Position numbers and translations under genes: made by a program. This document shows positions 10,217-22,500 of a stretch of DNA of 64,000 bases, piece after piece. The stretch comes from Amphibalanus amphitrite (taxonomy: Eukaryota > Arthropoda > Thecostraca > Balanomorpha > Balanidae), in NCBI RefSeq assembly GCF_019059575.1, contig NW_024883039.1:83247-147246 (forward strand). The letters are read 5' to 3'. How positions within the stretch are numbered: position 1 is the stretch's first letter; every line of letters begins with the position of its first letter. The notes under the pieces are model-generated. The model ran no database searches. It had not been told where the DNA came from and worked only from the letters and a program-made list of their open reading frames with translations.

Positions 10217-10902
10217 TTAAAGGTAGACTGCCACCTTTTTTCCACAAAACGGTTTTCACTAGAGCTGAGCCACCTATGGGCAGACTGAAGTCGGTTTTCC
10301 GAAATTCGAACCCGTTTGCGAGAAATCGGAGACCAAAGTTCAGTTTGATGCCATTTTTTTAGTCCAAGAAAACCGACATCTCTACTGTTTATCGATAACT
10401 TTGAAACATGAATTTTCTTATCTTTTGGTAAATATATGTCAAAACTTTGATTGTTTCGAGATCAGAGAAGAATTTTGGAGTGTCAAAATAAAAGTTAAAC
10501 TTATATATTCAGTAGTTCATTTTTTCCAAAAAAAGTGTGGGAAATGGGGTTTAACATGGGCCAGACCCATTCCAAATGAGCCATGATTTTTGAATGTTTT
10601 ACGAACTTAAATGCAAAATAAATTAAACATGGCCAATTTCTTATGAAATCATATATAAGTAAATCATAAAATACCTTACTTTTTCAAATAAAATGTAATA
10701 ATCTTATGACCTTGAAGTCTAGTGATGTGTAAACATTGTCGCTAGACATTAACCGATTGATAATTGTATGATAATCGACAATTTTTTTTCGCGATTCACG
10801 TGATGATACTTTGTCAGGTGAATTCTAAAATTTTGTTTTGTCCAGGGAATAAATCATAGGCCGATCTGAGAAAACTTTTTGAAGGTGGCAGTCTTCCTTT
10901 AA
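10217..10902. mobile_element. TTAA-flanked MITE, AAGGTAGACTGCCACC type
   Basis: Left end TTAAAGGTAGACTGCCACCT, right end AGGTGGCAGTCTTCCTTTAA; TTAA at 10217-10220 and 10899-10902. The AT-rich interior of about 680 bases lacks an ORF. The termini resemble those at 24253-24727 and 24784-25864. Confidence 0.85.
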
Positions 10903-11807
10903 GTTAACGGCCATTGCCTTTATCCATATTTACCTACGTTTACCACGCTGACATTCTCAAACGAATTAAATTCTGACTCGAATTGAGGGTCTGTTTAGCC
11001 AAATAACCCCCGAAATTACGCATGGCGTAGGTCGCTGTTATTTCACCGATTATTGAACTCGCCCTGTATGGCATTACTCTGATGCCTGACATAGCCTGCC
11101 CAGTGATCAGTCAATTTTTCTTTGAAAATGTAAAGCTTTAGATTTAATTGGAAGATGACGTACCTATCAGAAAATTATAGGTGGTTTTGCCGACAAATTA
11201 ATACATAGGTATGTTTTACATGCTTTAATGTAAAATTCATAATATAGATGTTGCCATCGCTTTATATATTTTTCACGTTTTAAAAGGAACTTAGGTTTAT
11301 TATGAAGGAACAGTTTAGAAAATGTTTCATGTTTGATCATCATTGTTTTAAGGGTGGACGAAATGCTTGTGCTGTTTTTGACGTACCTACTACATATAAC
11401 CGCTATAACAACCGTTTATTCAACCGTTCGGGAGAAGACATCTGCACGGAGTCGGAGTCGGAGTTGGTTTTCGAAAGCCGGAGTCCAAGTCGGAGTCGCA
11501 GCAAATCCATTGACTTCGCAGCCCTGGTTTGACTGTTCCCAGCCTTTAAGTCAAACGTCTTATCCACACCAGCAGCCCTCAAGCCACATCGAAGCAAAGG
11601 CTTATCAAATTTCTGTCAGAATCTCGAATGCTACAACTCGACCCATATCCCGGCCGCAGTGTGTCTGTCAGTTGCAGGTCGCCAGACGACGCCAGAAACT
11701 ACGCATTGCAGCTCTGCAATCAATCAACAATTCAACGTCGTGACCTTGGAGCACGAAACCGGGCAGTTCGGGACCACTCGTGGCGGCTCTCCTCCCTCCC
11801 TCCCCCT
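10903..11807. other. intergenic DNA with a short GGAGTC repeat
   Basis: No gene recognised. A small degenerate GGAGTC tandem repeat lies at 11448-11505. The remainder is ordinary sequence leading into the hsp70 upstream block. Confidence 0.5.
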
Positions 11808-12247
11808 CCCCTTGACGGGCAATCAGCTCCCGAACTCTCCCCACCATCACCGACCCACCCCTCCCCTCCCCCCCCCCTCACGGGCCGCGCCGGGCGGCAG
11901 CGTCGGTGCGGCCCGGCGCCAGCCAATCAGCGGCCGTCCCAGGTGTGACGTCACAGAGCGTCAGCCAATAGCGGGCGCGCGTCGGCCGCCGCGTCCCGAG
12001 TTTTCGTGAAAGATAGAGTAAACTCACGGAGCTCCCAGCGTTCGGGAGAACACGCGAAACAACGCGACGGGAGCCGTTTCGGTGGACCAACTATATAAGC
12101 GCGGCTGTTGAGTCCCAGCGCCAGAAGTCTCATTGAGAGCAATAGAGTACGGGCGACAGTGCGCAACACTGCTACTGTGCTAACAGCGACGTATCGTGAT
12201 TTGCGAATTGCGTTATTTCGAAAGCTACTGAAAACATTCACACGAGG
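11808..12247 (+). promoter_or_regulatory. promoter and 5' UTR of the right hsp70 gene
   Basis: TATATAAG at 12092-12099 lies about 150 bases before the ATG. A heat shock element with TTCGTGAA at 12003-12010 and a weaker TTC/GAA pair around 12042-12052 precede it. Further upstream are CCAAT boxes (GCCAAT near 11924 and 11964) and a CRE TGACGTCA near 11946. 11895-11985 matches the left promoter inversely, and 11808-11907 matches 5842-5945 inversely. Confidence 0.87.
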
Positions 12248-14170
12248 ATGGCTCCGACGATCGGAATAGACTTGGGCACGACCTACTCGTGTGTGGGCGT
12301 GTTCCAGCACGGCAAGGTGGAGATTATCGCCAACGACCAGGGCAACCGGACCACACCTAGCTATGTGGCCTTCACCGACACGGAGCGGCTGATCGGAGAC
12401 GCCGCCAAAGGTCAGGTGGCCATGAACCCCAAGAACACCGTGTTCGACGCCAAGCGGCTCATCGGCCGGCGCTTCGACGACCCCAAGATCCAGCAGGATC
12501 TCAAACACTGGCCGTTCACCGTGGCCAACGAGGCCGGCAAGCCGCGCATCGAGGTCGAGTACAAGGGCGAGCGGAAGCGGTTCACGCCCGAGGAGATCAG
12601 CTCGATGGTGCTGACCAAGATGAAGGAGACGGCCGAGGCGTACCTGGGCTCCAAGATCTCCGACGCCGTCATCACGGTGCCGGCCTACTTCAACGACTCG
12701 CAGCGCCAGGCCACCAAGGACGCCGGCAGGATCGCCGGCCTGAACGTCAAGCGCATCATCAACGAGCCGACGGCGGCCGCGCTCGCCTACGGCCTCGACA
12801 AGAAGCTCGGCGGCGAGAAGAACGTGCTCATCTTCGACCTGGGCGGCGGCACGTTCGACGTCTCCATCCTGAGCATCGCCGACGGCTCCATGTTCGAGGT
12901 GCTCTCCACGGCCGGCGACACGCACCTGGGCGGCGAGGACTTTGACAACCGACTCGTCAACCACCTGGCCGACGAGTTCAAGCGCAAGAACAAGAAGGAC
13001 CTCAAGGGCGACGCGCGAGCCGTGCGGAGGCTGCGCACCGCCTGCGAGAGAGCCAAGCGCACGCTGTCCAGCAGCACCGAGGCCAGCATCGAGATCGACG
13101 CGCTCTTCCAGGGCATCGACTTCTACACTAAGGTGACGAGGGCCCGCTTTGAGGAGCTGTGCATGGACCTGTTCCGCGGCACGCTCGAGCCCGTCGAGAA
13201 GGCGCTCAGGGACGCCAAGAAGGACAAGGCGAACATCCACGAGATCGTGCTGGTCGGCGGCTCGACGCGCATCCCCAAGATCCAGAAGCTGCTGCAGGAC
13301 TTTTTCAACGGCAAGGAGCTGAACAAGTCCATCAACCCGGACGAGGCGGTGGCGTACGGCGCTGCCGTGCAGGCGGCCATCCTGTCGGGCGACTCCAGCT
13401 CGGCCATCCAGGACGTGCTGCTGGTGGACGTGGCGCCGCTCTCGCTCGGCATCGAGACGGCCGGCGGCGTCATGACCAAGCTGATCGAGCGCAACACGCG
13501 CATCCCGGCCAAGCAGCAGCAGACGTTCACCACATACTCGGACAACCAGCCGGCCGTCACCATCCAGGTGTTCGAGGGCGAGCGAGCCATGACCAAGGAC
13601 AACAACCTGCTCGGCCGCTTCGACCTGACCGGCATCCCGCCGGCGCCGCGCGGCGTGCCCCAGATCGAGGTCACCTTCGACATCGACGCCAACGGCATCC
13701 TCAACGTCAGCGCTGCCGACAAGTCCACCGGCCGCTCCAACAAGATCACCATCACCAACGACAAGGGCCGCCTCAGCAAGGCCGACATCGAGCGCATGGT
13801 CAACGAGGCCGAGCGCTTCAAGGCAGAGGACGACGCGCAGCGCGAGCGGGTGGCCGCGCGCAACCAGCTCGAGTCGTACGTCTTCTCGGTGCGCCAGGCG
13901 GTCAACGACGCCGGCCAGAAGCTGGACGAGAGCGACCGGCGGCGCGTCACCGAGCTCTGTGACGACGCCATCAAGTGGCTGGACAACAACTCGCTGGCCG
14001 AGAAGGACGAGTTCGAGCACCGACTCAAGGAGCTGCAGTCGGCCTGCAGCCCCGTCATGGCCAAGCTGCACGGCGCCGGCGGGCAGCAGGGCGGCCAGTT
14101 CGGCGGACAGCAGGGAGGCCAGTTCGGCGGACAGGATAACCAGGGACCCACTGTTGAGGAGGTCGACTAA
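12248..14170 (+). CDS. hsp70: cytosolic heat shock protein 70 (right, plus-strand copy)
   Basis: Single-exon 640-aa Hsp70 with the same layout as the left copy: N-terminal actin-fold ATPase (about 1-385), substrate-binding domain (about 395-510), helical lid, GGQ-rich tail and terminal EEVD. The sequence shows all three Hsp70 family signatures and the [11 protein letters not shown] segment near 174. Only two residues differ from the left copy over the whole length, while the 3' flanks are unrelated. This suggests continuing gene conversion or recent duplication confined to gene and promoter. The head-to-head layout resembles divergent heat-inducible hsp70 pairs known in insects. A 706-codon antisense frame is a shadow of the strong codon bias. 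Confidence 0.98.
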   Translation: MAPTIGIDLGTTYSCVGVFQHGKVEIIANDQGNRTTPSYVAFTDTERLIGDAAKGQVAMNPKNTVFDAKRLIGRRFDDPKIQQDLKHWPFTVANEAGKPRIEVEYKGERKRFTPEEISSMVLTKMKETAEAYLGSKISDAVITVPAYFNDSQRQATKDAGRIAGLNVKRIINEPTAAALAYGLDKKLGGEKNVLIFDLGGGTFDVSILSIADGSMFEVLSTAGDTHLGGEDFDNRLVNHLADEFKRKNKKDLKGDARAVRRLRTACERAKRTLSSSTEASIEIDALFQGIDFYTKVTRARFEELCMDLFRGTLEPVEKALRDAKKDKANIHEIVLVGGSTRIPKIQKLLQDFFNGKELNKSINPDEAVAYGAAVQAAILSGDSSSAIQDVLLVDVAPLSLGIETAGGVMTKLIERNTRIPAKQQQTFTTYSDNQPAVTIQVFEGERAMTKDNNLLGRFDLTGIPPAPRGVPQIEVTFDIDANGILNVSAADKSTGRSNKITITNDKGRLSKADIERMVNEAERFKAEDDAQRERVAARNQLESYVFSVRQAVNDAGQKLDESDRRRVTELCDDAIKWLDNNSLAEKDEFEHRLKELQSACSPVMAKLHGAGGQQGGQFGGQQGGQFGGQDNQGPTVEEVD

Positions 14171-14500
14171 GGCGATCGTTCGAGTCTTTCACTGAAGAAG
14201 ACGGGTTCCCTAGTCGTGTAGGATAGTGCCCGCCAGCTCTGGTGTGGCAGAGAGTATACTCAAGCAGAGTGTTTTGTTTTTTGTACCATCTGTGTTTTGG
14301 TGTCCGAAGACGGGTATCTCGCCTGGATACTTTCAATGCAGCGAAGGAGCAATATGTTATCTTGATCGTGATGTGTTATTGTGTAGCAGAGGGGGCTTAC
14401 CGTCTTCATGTATGGCTGAGATTATTGCCATTCGCAAGTGCTGTGATTTGACTTGTATTGTTTTGTTATGTTGATAAATAAACCAAAGAAATAAATCGAA
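14171..14500 (+). terminator. 3' UTR and poly(A) signals of the right hsp70
   Basis: AATAAA occurs at 14477-14482 and 14490-14495, about 310 bases after the stop codon, giving a plausible cleavage site near 14510. Confidence 0.7.
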
Positions 14501-14519
14501 GTTTTTAAGGCATCGCAGA

Positions 14520-15232
14520 GGGAGATCACTTTTCTGGGCTTGCGGGGGGACTGATGCAGAATGGCTGACACTGAATACGCGGGGCACTGGTACTGTGGGG
14601 TTGAACCGACTGATTCGGGGCTGGAAACAAGACCGACCCGTTGGAGCTACGCCTGGGGCGTGAGCTAATTAATACAAGTCATTTTTGAATCGATAAGCGC
14701 TCCATCTTAATTAACGAGAACCAGGGGATTTCACTAAAGCTGTTCGATGATAGCAAGGTGCTCACATGAGTGCGTCTCCGAGGTTGTTTTGTCACTCGAA
14801 ATTCTTTACATTTTCCTATCAACACCCTTGTTTCGCTGATGACCGGCTAGTGTTTTACACCCTTAACCTCTGTTTTACACTGTGATTTACACCCTTACAT
14901 CGATGAAACTCTGCCCCTACCTCGGCATTCTTGCCGTTAGTATCCCGGTGGGCCTCACTGACACTTTGCTTTTCCCCGTGACATGATAACTATGCCTGAC
15001 TTGTTGATTCCCTGTCCTGCCTCGCTGACATACTGATGACCTCTGCGCTACTCCACAGCTGCTCCGTTGACCCTGTGATCTCTTCCGTGCCGTAGGTACT
15101 ATCCCAGTCTTTTGACTCTTTTTCTACCTTACTGACACCCTATTTCCCTCCCCCTCCGTGTCACGCCATTCCTGCCTCAGTGGCATTCTAATCTGCCTCA
15201 CTGACACTTTGCTCTTTGTCTGTGCTGCTCAG
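14520..15232 (+). other. probable intron upstream of the visible melted exons
   Basis: No exon recognised. The stretch 14830-15230 is pyrimidine-rich and repeats CTGCCTCACTGACACTTTGCT-like segments (14955 and 15197), ending in GCTGCTCAG, a good 3' splice site. Earlier exons of the melted gene are not visible in this window. Confidence 0.5.
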
Positions 15233-16941
15233 GAGACGGACGTACTACTACAGGAGCTGCGGAGCGCGCGCTTCTTCGACGTGTTCGAGTACAACGGAAT
15301 GCAGCAGCAGTGGGGCTGCTTCCTCTGCAATCACCCCGAGAAGGCCGAGGGATTCGTCAAGGTCAGTGTGAGCTTTGTGTGAGGGAGGGGAGGCTGGCAG
15401 GGAAGTGCATCCACCTGGGTGTGGTGAACGATTCGAGACGGATATTAGTTTGGTGGTCGAGTTTTGCTACAAAAAATGATGCTTTGAATTTTTCAAAATC
15501 AAATAGCTACTTACGAAGTCGAACTCTGGCATGACCATTCATATAACGTGTGCCTACTACTTCATATGAACTAATCTTTCCTGCCCGTGTTTTTTATTCA
15601 TGCCCACGTATCTGCCGATCCTTATTTGACCTCTGAACGATAACCTGTGATCTGACCTTTCCCGTGACCTTACTCATCCTGTAGCCTAACCCCCCGTAAC
15701 ATGATTTCCCACGACTTGACTTCTCTTGCTACCTGATATCCTGTGACCTCTCGTGACCTGACCTCTCGTGACCTGCGTCCGCAGCCGGACCAGCCGGTGA
15801 TGGAGGGTCAGCTGAAGGAGAAGAAGGGACGCTGGAAGATCTTCAAACGCTGGCGGACACGCTACTTCACTCTGTCGGGGGCTCATCTCAGTTACAGATG
15901 TGTGAGTAGATAACTCAATCGCAGCTGAGTTGCGAGTACTCAATCTATTGAAAGTAGCCATGGTATGACAAAATATTATGAGGAAGGGTGATACGTAGTC
16001 TCCAAGTCCAGTCTCTATTCAATATCGGGATGACGATGCTATCGACTTTTCTACACATTGGTTTAATTTTTTTCGTTTAGCTTCTTGCGTTTTTAGAAAA
16101 AGAGTCATATCTATATATTTTTGCCTACCCTCGACCAGAAGTGCGATGTGGAAACCGTCTCACCCATGCCTAGCGGGCGTTTAACAGTTGATCTGTTTTA
16201 AACTTTTGCCTTCTGTTTCGTTCGGCAGTCTGAGCAACCGCGACTGGACAACCACGAGATCGGCGTGCACGAGATTCGCTCGGTCAAGGTCTCTCGCAGC
16301 GGGCGAAACATACCCAAGGCTTTCGAGATTTTCACCCACGACCGCACCTACGTGCTCAAAGCCAAGGTAAGCGTGAACAGAGCACAGGGTGGGGTGGGAA
16401 AGGATCAGAGATGTGATCTGTCCGGTGTTGATTAACGACAGGAGTGCCAGGGAACAGAGTCCAGTGTCTATAGGATTGCCAGCGGAGAGAGCAAGCCGGC
16501 CAGTATCACTCAGAAGTTCCTATTGTTTCTAGTCAGATGAGTTTGTTTTAAACTGAACTTATGTAGAAATGAATAATAATAATTGACTTTGACTGTGTAG
16601 CTGCAGCTTATATTTTGTATTCTAATGCAATTTCTTTGTTCGTGGTTTGTGTTTGAGTGTGGCCGAACTGGATAGGTCATAGGCGTCTGTCTGCGGCAGT
16701 GTGTATCGGTGGTCAGCCATTCACAATCGACTTATTGATTTAGTATTGTCAAACTCTTCTGTATAACACATTTTCTGACGTCTCGCTCCCTCTTTAGGAC
16801 GGTAAGAAGACGGAAGAGTGGGTGCGCTGTCTGTCGGTGGCGGTGGCCCACCAGAACAGCCGACCACGCGCCGACACCATCAGCCTGGGCGTCAACTCGG
16901 TGGGCAATCTGCACAGCATGCCGCAGCTGGCTACACTCTGA
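15233..16941 (+). CDS. melt: melted / VEPH1, C-terminal four exons with PH domain
   Basis: Exons 15233-15361, 15785-15901, 16229-16366 and 16798-16941, all phase 0 with GT-AG borders, ending at TGA 16939-16941; about 175 residues. Exon 1 encodes [18 protein letters not shown] and [14 protein letters not shown], the conserved segment before the PH domain of melted. Exons 2-4 form the PH domain: [32 protein letters not shown], then [19 protein letters not shown] and the closing helix [13 protein letters not shown]. In flies, melted binds membrane phosphoinositides and connects insulin/TOR and FOXO signalling, and Hippo signalling in photoreceptors. The family is normally about 800-1000 aa, so most of the gene is missing. 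Either its 5' exons lie beyond the hsp70 pair, which would then sit in an intron, or this is a truncated copy. Splice sites and frame are intact, which favours a real gene. Confidence 0.88.
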
Positions 16942-18800
16942 CGCCAGGCACTGTGACCGAGGAGTGTTTACGGTCTGCTGGTAAGGGATTGAGGGTCGTC
17001 TTCTGAGGATCGAAGAGGATCGAGCTCGGTTGCTTAGAGACTGAGGGCTGAGGGCTGTCTGGAGCCATATCTGGAGGGCCGACGATCGTACTTTTGGTCG
17101 CTTTGAGACTGAATTGAGTCTAGAATCGATCACTGAGGCTCCGACTGCTCGCTGAAAGATTGTGAAGTACCATGATTGGTCGCTTGGACCCTTGACGGTC
17201 GCTGGGGCTCGGAGTAGCGCCCTCTTCCGTTGTTTAGATTAATCAGCGTCTCTATTCCGTTATTGACGACTCCATCCCTTAAGTGGAAATTGAGAAACGC
17301 CATGGTCTGAGCCCCAACAGTGGGGTGGGCTGCAGCCAGCTTCATCTGCCCGCAGAAGCAGCTGAGCACTGGGAGGACGCTGTTCGTTAATGTTGCACGT
17401 GAACGCAGACGGATGGCCTCCTGTATTGGTGGGGCGAACGTGATGTGTAAAGGAGTAACTTGATCGTGGAACGGTGACGCCTGCCTGGTGAGAGGCGTTG
17501 TAGAGCTCCGCTGTGAAGCTGAGGCGCCGCAAAAGCATGACGCAGCTAGCTATCCGGCTCAAGTAATGAAGTGACTGATGTTTTTATCACTCGACACAGA
17601 GCTGTCTTCCTAGGGAATAATGAGGGGCAGCTGGGCATTCGGTGCTCACGTCGCCAGTTTTATTCTATCGATGGTAGCTGTATGCATTCAATCAAATGGT
17701 GGCAAAAGTCACAATGAATATTGTGCTTGGTGTGCAGTTTTTGCGCCCCCGGAGGCACGATTGTCCCACATTGTGCGAACACAACTTATTCTTCCTGGGC
17801 TGTTGTAGCATATTGACTTCGTGAGGTCCGTGAAAGAGATGAGAGGTGGTGTTCGCCAACACATTCCTGGGTGAACGCTCTATAGTTGGGCTGTCACGTG
17901 ATATGGCGTGCTTCCCACTGAACTCCTGCAGGCTCGGTCACGTGGGTCATTAGGATGCCATGCCAGACGAGAGATTTATATTTTGTCAGTGCATAGTATG
18001 AGCTCACTCCGCGTGCGATTACCGTACTTCGGGCGGCTGTATGTTCTTGTGCCTTATTTTATGCTCCATGGATGAGGTGCCTTGCGCTCGGGTCAGATAA
18101 TGCTTCGGCGAGGTTGTCTATAATACTGTATCCGCGTCGCTATTGTAACTGGAATGCTGTACGATCCGATCCGGCCCAGCTAGCTGTGAGGGATTTTAGC
18201 ATTGACTCGTGTTACCACACGCAATGGTACAAACAGACAGACTGTGGATACCGGCTTGCCGTGGAGCTGCCAGATTTGCGCTGTCTTCCGGCCGCCGGCC
18301 TGATTTTCTGACATTCCTGACGCTCTAATTGGGGCCGCGCTTAGATATTAGCTTGGTGTCACTCCAGGATTTCCCTTCGCGAGCTATTGGATGTAACAAG
18401 CATGCTTTAAATAACTCGACTGTGGGACATTTTGGTACGATTATTTCCAAGAGGTATACATAATAGTGTGAATGATGTGAATATTATTGCGATCTGCGAT
18501 TGAGGCTTGGGTATTGGCTGCCATTTTGTTGACGCTATTCTCCTCCCTGATAGATGGCAGCAGTTTCGAGTGTCCTTGGTCGCGTGACATGACCTTTTCC
18601 GGTCCGGAAAGTTCAGTGTGGCCACCGTCTTTCACATTTTCCTGTTCGGCCTGACGGTGCCGATCTATTTCAGCTCGGGCATCCTCGGCATTAATTACAC
18701 GAGATCGCCCCGTTTTGTACTTACTTGAATTTATATTTATGTGTATTTATCGCTGAAGATAATGGCCCGAAGCTGGGCAAATAAATGTTTTATATTTTGT
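16942..18800 (+). other. 3' UTR / downstream region of melted
   Basis: No ORF of note. AATAAA at 18780-18785 could end a 1.8-kb 3' UTR. I see no repeat or RNA gene in it. Confidence 0.4.
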
Positions 18801-19527
18801 GGTTAATACCTGTTTTGAGGCTTCATGCCAAGGAGAAAATGACATAATGTGAGCGATGATGGCAAAGGATTGGGGGCATTCGAGAGCTGATTTGCTGTAA
18901 GATTGGTAGAACGAAAAGGATGTTTTTTGAAAGAGAACGTTATCGTGTTTCAGCGGCGATTGTGACGGGCTTAGTAAGAACAGCTGGTGGCTTTTGCTGG
19001 CCCGTGCTGGTAAACATTCGATTTAGCTTTGATGCATGGAACGTACCAATTCCATTTAGAAGTTAATATCGAAACAACACGCAAGTTCATTGGATTTTTT
19101 TTTACACATATAGTGCAGTAGAAACTGATACAAGTCGTGCAACATCAATCTGTTGCGACATCCACGAAATAGCATCACTGTCTTCTTCTTGTTTTCTCAG
19201 ACATGATAATCGTATATGACAAGCTAGTGGCTCTCGGCAGTTTTCACATGCGTGATTGTACATGAAACCCGTATGGTTAATTTGGTTCGGGCGTGTGTGA
19301 TGAACAATGTATGGCCCTGATGAGACTTATTCAACGGTAACATATCCAAGCCTACGTCCTGGCTATGCCTCCCATCTTAGGCGGATAGTCGTGCCCACAT
19401 GTTCCGGAGCCCGGAGGTCTGCTCTGGGCACTGGGCAGCTCGACAGTGAGGTTTAATCCAGTGTTCTGACCCAGTCCCGACTCCAGTGACCTGATCCGAA
19501 CGGGGCTGACCTCCTGGGTCACCTGAG
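18801..19527. other. intergenic, 3' side of the receptor gene
   Basis: Lies between the convergent melted and receptor genes. Part of it must be the receptor 3' UTR. No feature seen. Confidence 0.35.
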
Positions 19528-22500
19528 CTACAGCAGAGAGACCGGCCATGCTCCAGGCAGAAACTGAAGCCAGCCTCGGTCCGAGTCCGTGGCAGACAGA
19601 GCCGGACGGGCGGCGGTGGCCGCACCCCGAAGCTCTAGTTGCTGAATGGCCCGGCAGAGGGCCAGCAGCTGTAGCAGCTGATGCTGTCGCAGGCGGGGCT
19701 GCTGGCGGCAGTTGACGGCCAGGTGGGAGGACAGCAGCTCCTGGAGGTGCGACTGGATGTAGACGACGAGCTGACCTCGCAGCAAGAGCGGAGACAGACC
19801 TGAAGCAGGGGCAGGCCGTGTCATGAATTGAAAGCTGAATTTAGTGGAAAATACATCATAATTGAATTGACGGTGTGAAGAACAAATACCTACATATCGA
19901 CCTTCGTTAGCTGGAGAACTAACAGGGAAACATCAAAGCTCTGCTAAGACACGGGTTAAGATTGATTTTTCTTTGAATGCTACCAGATAATCTCGGCTAG
20001 TCATTGAGCACCACTTTACGCATCTATTCCTCACCGGCCGCACGGTATAAGAACCCGTTTAAACCTTGGTTTAAAGGTTTTGTTCCGGCAGCTACTTAGC
20101 TGCAAGGGGAAGAAAAATAGCAGGCGATCGAGGCGCCTTTACATCCCGTGGCTCATTTTCAAAACATGCTTTCCTAGTCCACACGAAAAACATCCGACAA
20201 AAAAGACAAGCTCACCTGCGTCAAACACGGCCAGCAGCTCGAGCAGCCTGCTCTCCGTCTGATCCAGCCGCATCTGCTGCACGGCGGCCGCCAGCTGCGT
20301 CAGCCGGCCGCTGCCCTCCGCTCCGGCGGCCAGCCGCAGCAGCAGCAGCAGCCGCGCGCAGCCGGACAGCAGCAGCTGCTGGTCGCTGGCCGGGAACAGC
20401 GACAGCAGGTGGACCGCCTCCGGCACCGCCGCCGCCGTCGCCGCAGACGGTGGGGCGTGGGGAGGGTGGGGAATGTGGGGAGCTCGCGGTGGTGGTGGGG
20501 ACGGGGCGGCGACTGGCGGACGACGGGAGCTCGAATGACGCGGCCGGGCCCGGCACCGCCGCGGGCCGCGCTCCTCCTGGACGGCTGAAACACGCCGGGA
20601 TTTTTAGTGGCAAGTTGGTGATGAACGACCCACTCTTTCCTGGCCAATAGGAAAATTAGGGTGCAGACTGCAGGTGTATCTGTTATGGCCAGCAGCGTAG
20701 CTCCCAATTTGGTGGAGCAGTATTGAGCCCAAACTGCTCGAGGATTTGGTAATTGATAGACATACCCATCGGTAAGTACCCATTAGGGTGTATCGTCGAA
20801 TTTTGATTTTTTTTAATCGTCTTCACTACTTAATTTTATTGGTCCCTGGCATGTTTGAAGCCGTAGGATACCAATCAAAAAAATCTAGGACAAAAACCTA
20901 GCCTGCTGCGAGCGGTTGAACGGAAGCCTGTCGGGGCGGCGCCAGGCGTTGAAGTCTCCCCGTTAGTTACGCGCACACTAGCACCACGCGGCGGCTGGCG
21001 CCGTGCCGCCGCGTTCCCGGTCAGCCGTGTTTTAGCGTTCACTGACGGGTCGAGGTGATTATTCTAAGCTTTCCTAAGAAGCTTCCTGCCCCGCAGCTCA
21101 TTATTGAGCAAGAATATCGCACAAACTGCATAGAACATTGACATGCAGGTTGTCGGCACATATGGAGAAGGGGATGTTTTGGTTAATGCCTCCTTTAATA
21201 GGAAGAGATTGTGGAAGAACAACACATTTCTTTTGGAAATTACTCATCCTCCTTCTTCCTACGTGCCTGCTTTAGTAATTGAAGTACCCCTATTGACTCT
21301 ATGTTCTTGATTCGGCTGTGTATTTTATGCATGGAATTCCGCTATATTATATTTTCTCGCTCAATGTCCCCTGAGCTATATTGAGGCGTCACGGGACAGC
21401 AATGCTCAGCACACAAACAACCGCAGAGAAAAAGTCAATGTGGCCATGCGTTTTGTATGCCAAAATGTGTGAGCCATGGTGTGTACCAGCAGCCGTTGTC
21501 ACCATTGTAATTTTCACGACTTTATCTTTATAAGGATGCAATTTCCCACTTCCTAGTTCCCAGACTGGGGTTGGAGATATTATAGTTTTACAGAAACATT
21601 TGGGAATGTCTGTAATGTAAGTTAAAGCGAATACCGAAAGGAATCCACATATTTTCGATTTCCTGTTTGCTGTATTGCTTATTAAATGCCAGACGTCATG
21701 ATGGCATGGCTGCGATTGATGGTATGCCGGATGGCCATGCAGGGTACGAACTCACGGTAAGTCAGCTTGGCCGGCAGGCATCAACAGGCACAATAGTCTT
21801 ACACTGATATAGTCACCCTCAGTTATTCGTCACCATTCAGCAACAAGCCCAGAGCTTCGGGCTTTGAACCGTAAGGTACAGGTGTAGGAGCAAGACATTG
21901 CGCCGATTCGAAGGGCTGGAATTGGGCAGCATCGCGGGGGCTGGAATGCGCCTGAGCGGCTGAGACCATCCCATTGGGACGGGGGTGTTCTGGGTGCACT
22001 CAGCCGCTCATGCTGGGAAATGCATCCAATGGAGCTCTCCATTCGAATGATTAGGGTGACCTTTAGTCTAGAACAAGGAAGGATGACTGTTGGCTGGTCC
22101 CGAGGATAGATACAAAGGACAGGTAATGACATCATATAATGAATCGAAGACGGCCCCGGTCCGATCCTCTGATAGATGTTCATCAACACGTATCTCGTTG
22201 TGGACCATTTCGTTTTCCTCCACCGTAGTTTTTGCACCGACCTGAACCGGTTGGAAGGTAACGATGTTCAGAAACCATTAAGATCGTAATTGTATATTCG
22301 TTGTATATTCGTTCACTGAGCAGGTAGGACAGGTTCAACACAGTGAAAACCTCATCCTATCATCCAATAATTATAAAGTAGTCTTCATGGAATGGAAAGA
22401 CTAACCTAACTCAACGAATATACAATTACGACCTTAATGGTTTCTGAACATCGTAATCTTCCAACCCGTTGAGGTCGGTGCAAAAACCACGGTGGAGGAA

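Noticed and set aside
11951..14071. 706-codon minus-strand frame antisense to the right hsp70
   Set aside because: Same antisense artefact as in the left copy, extended into the promoter.
21830..22237. 135-codon frame in the palindrome arm (mirror at 22492-22725)
   Set aside because: The mirrored frame in the other arm is shorter and broken; no motif; noncoding foldback arm more likely.
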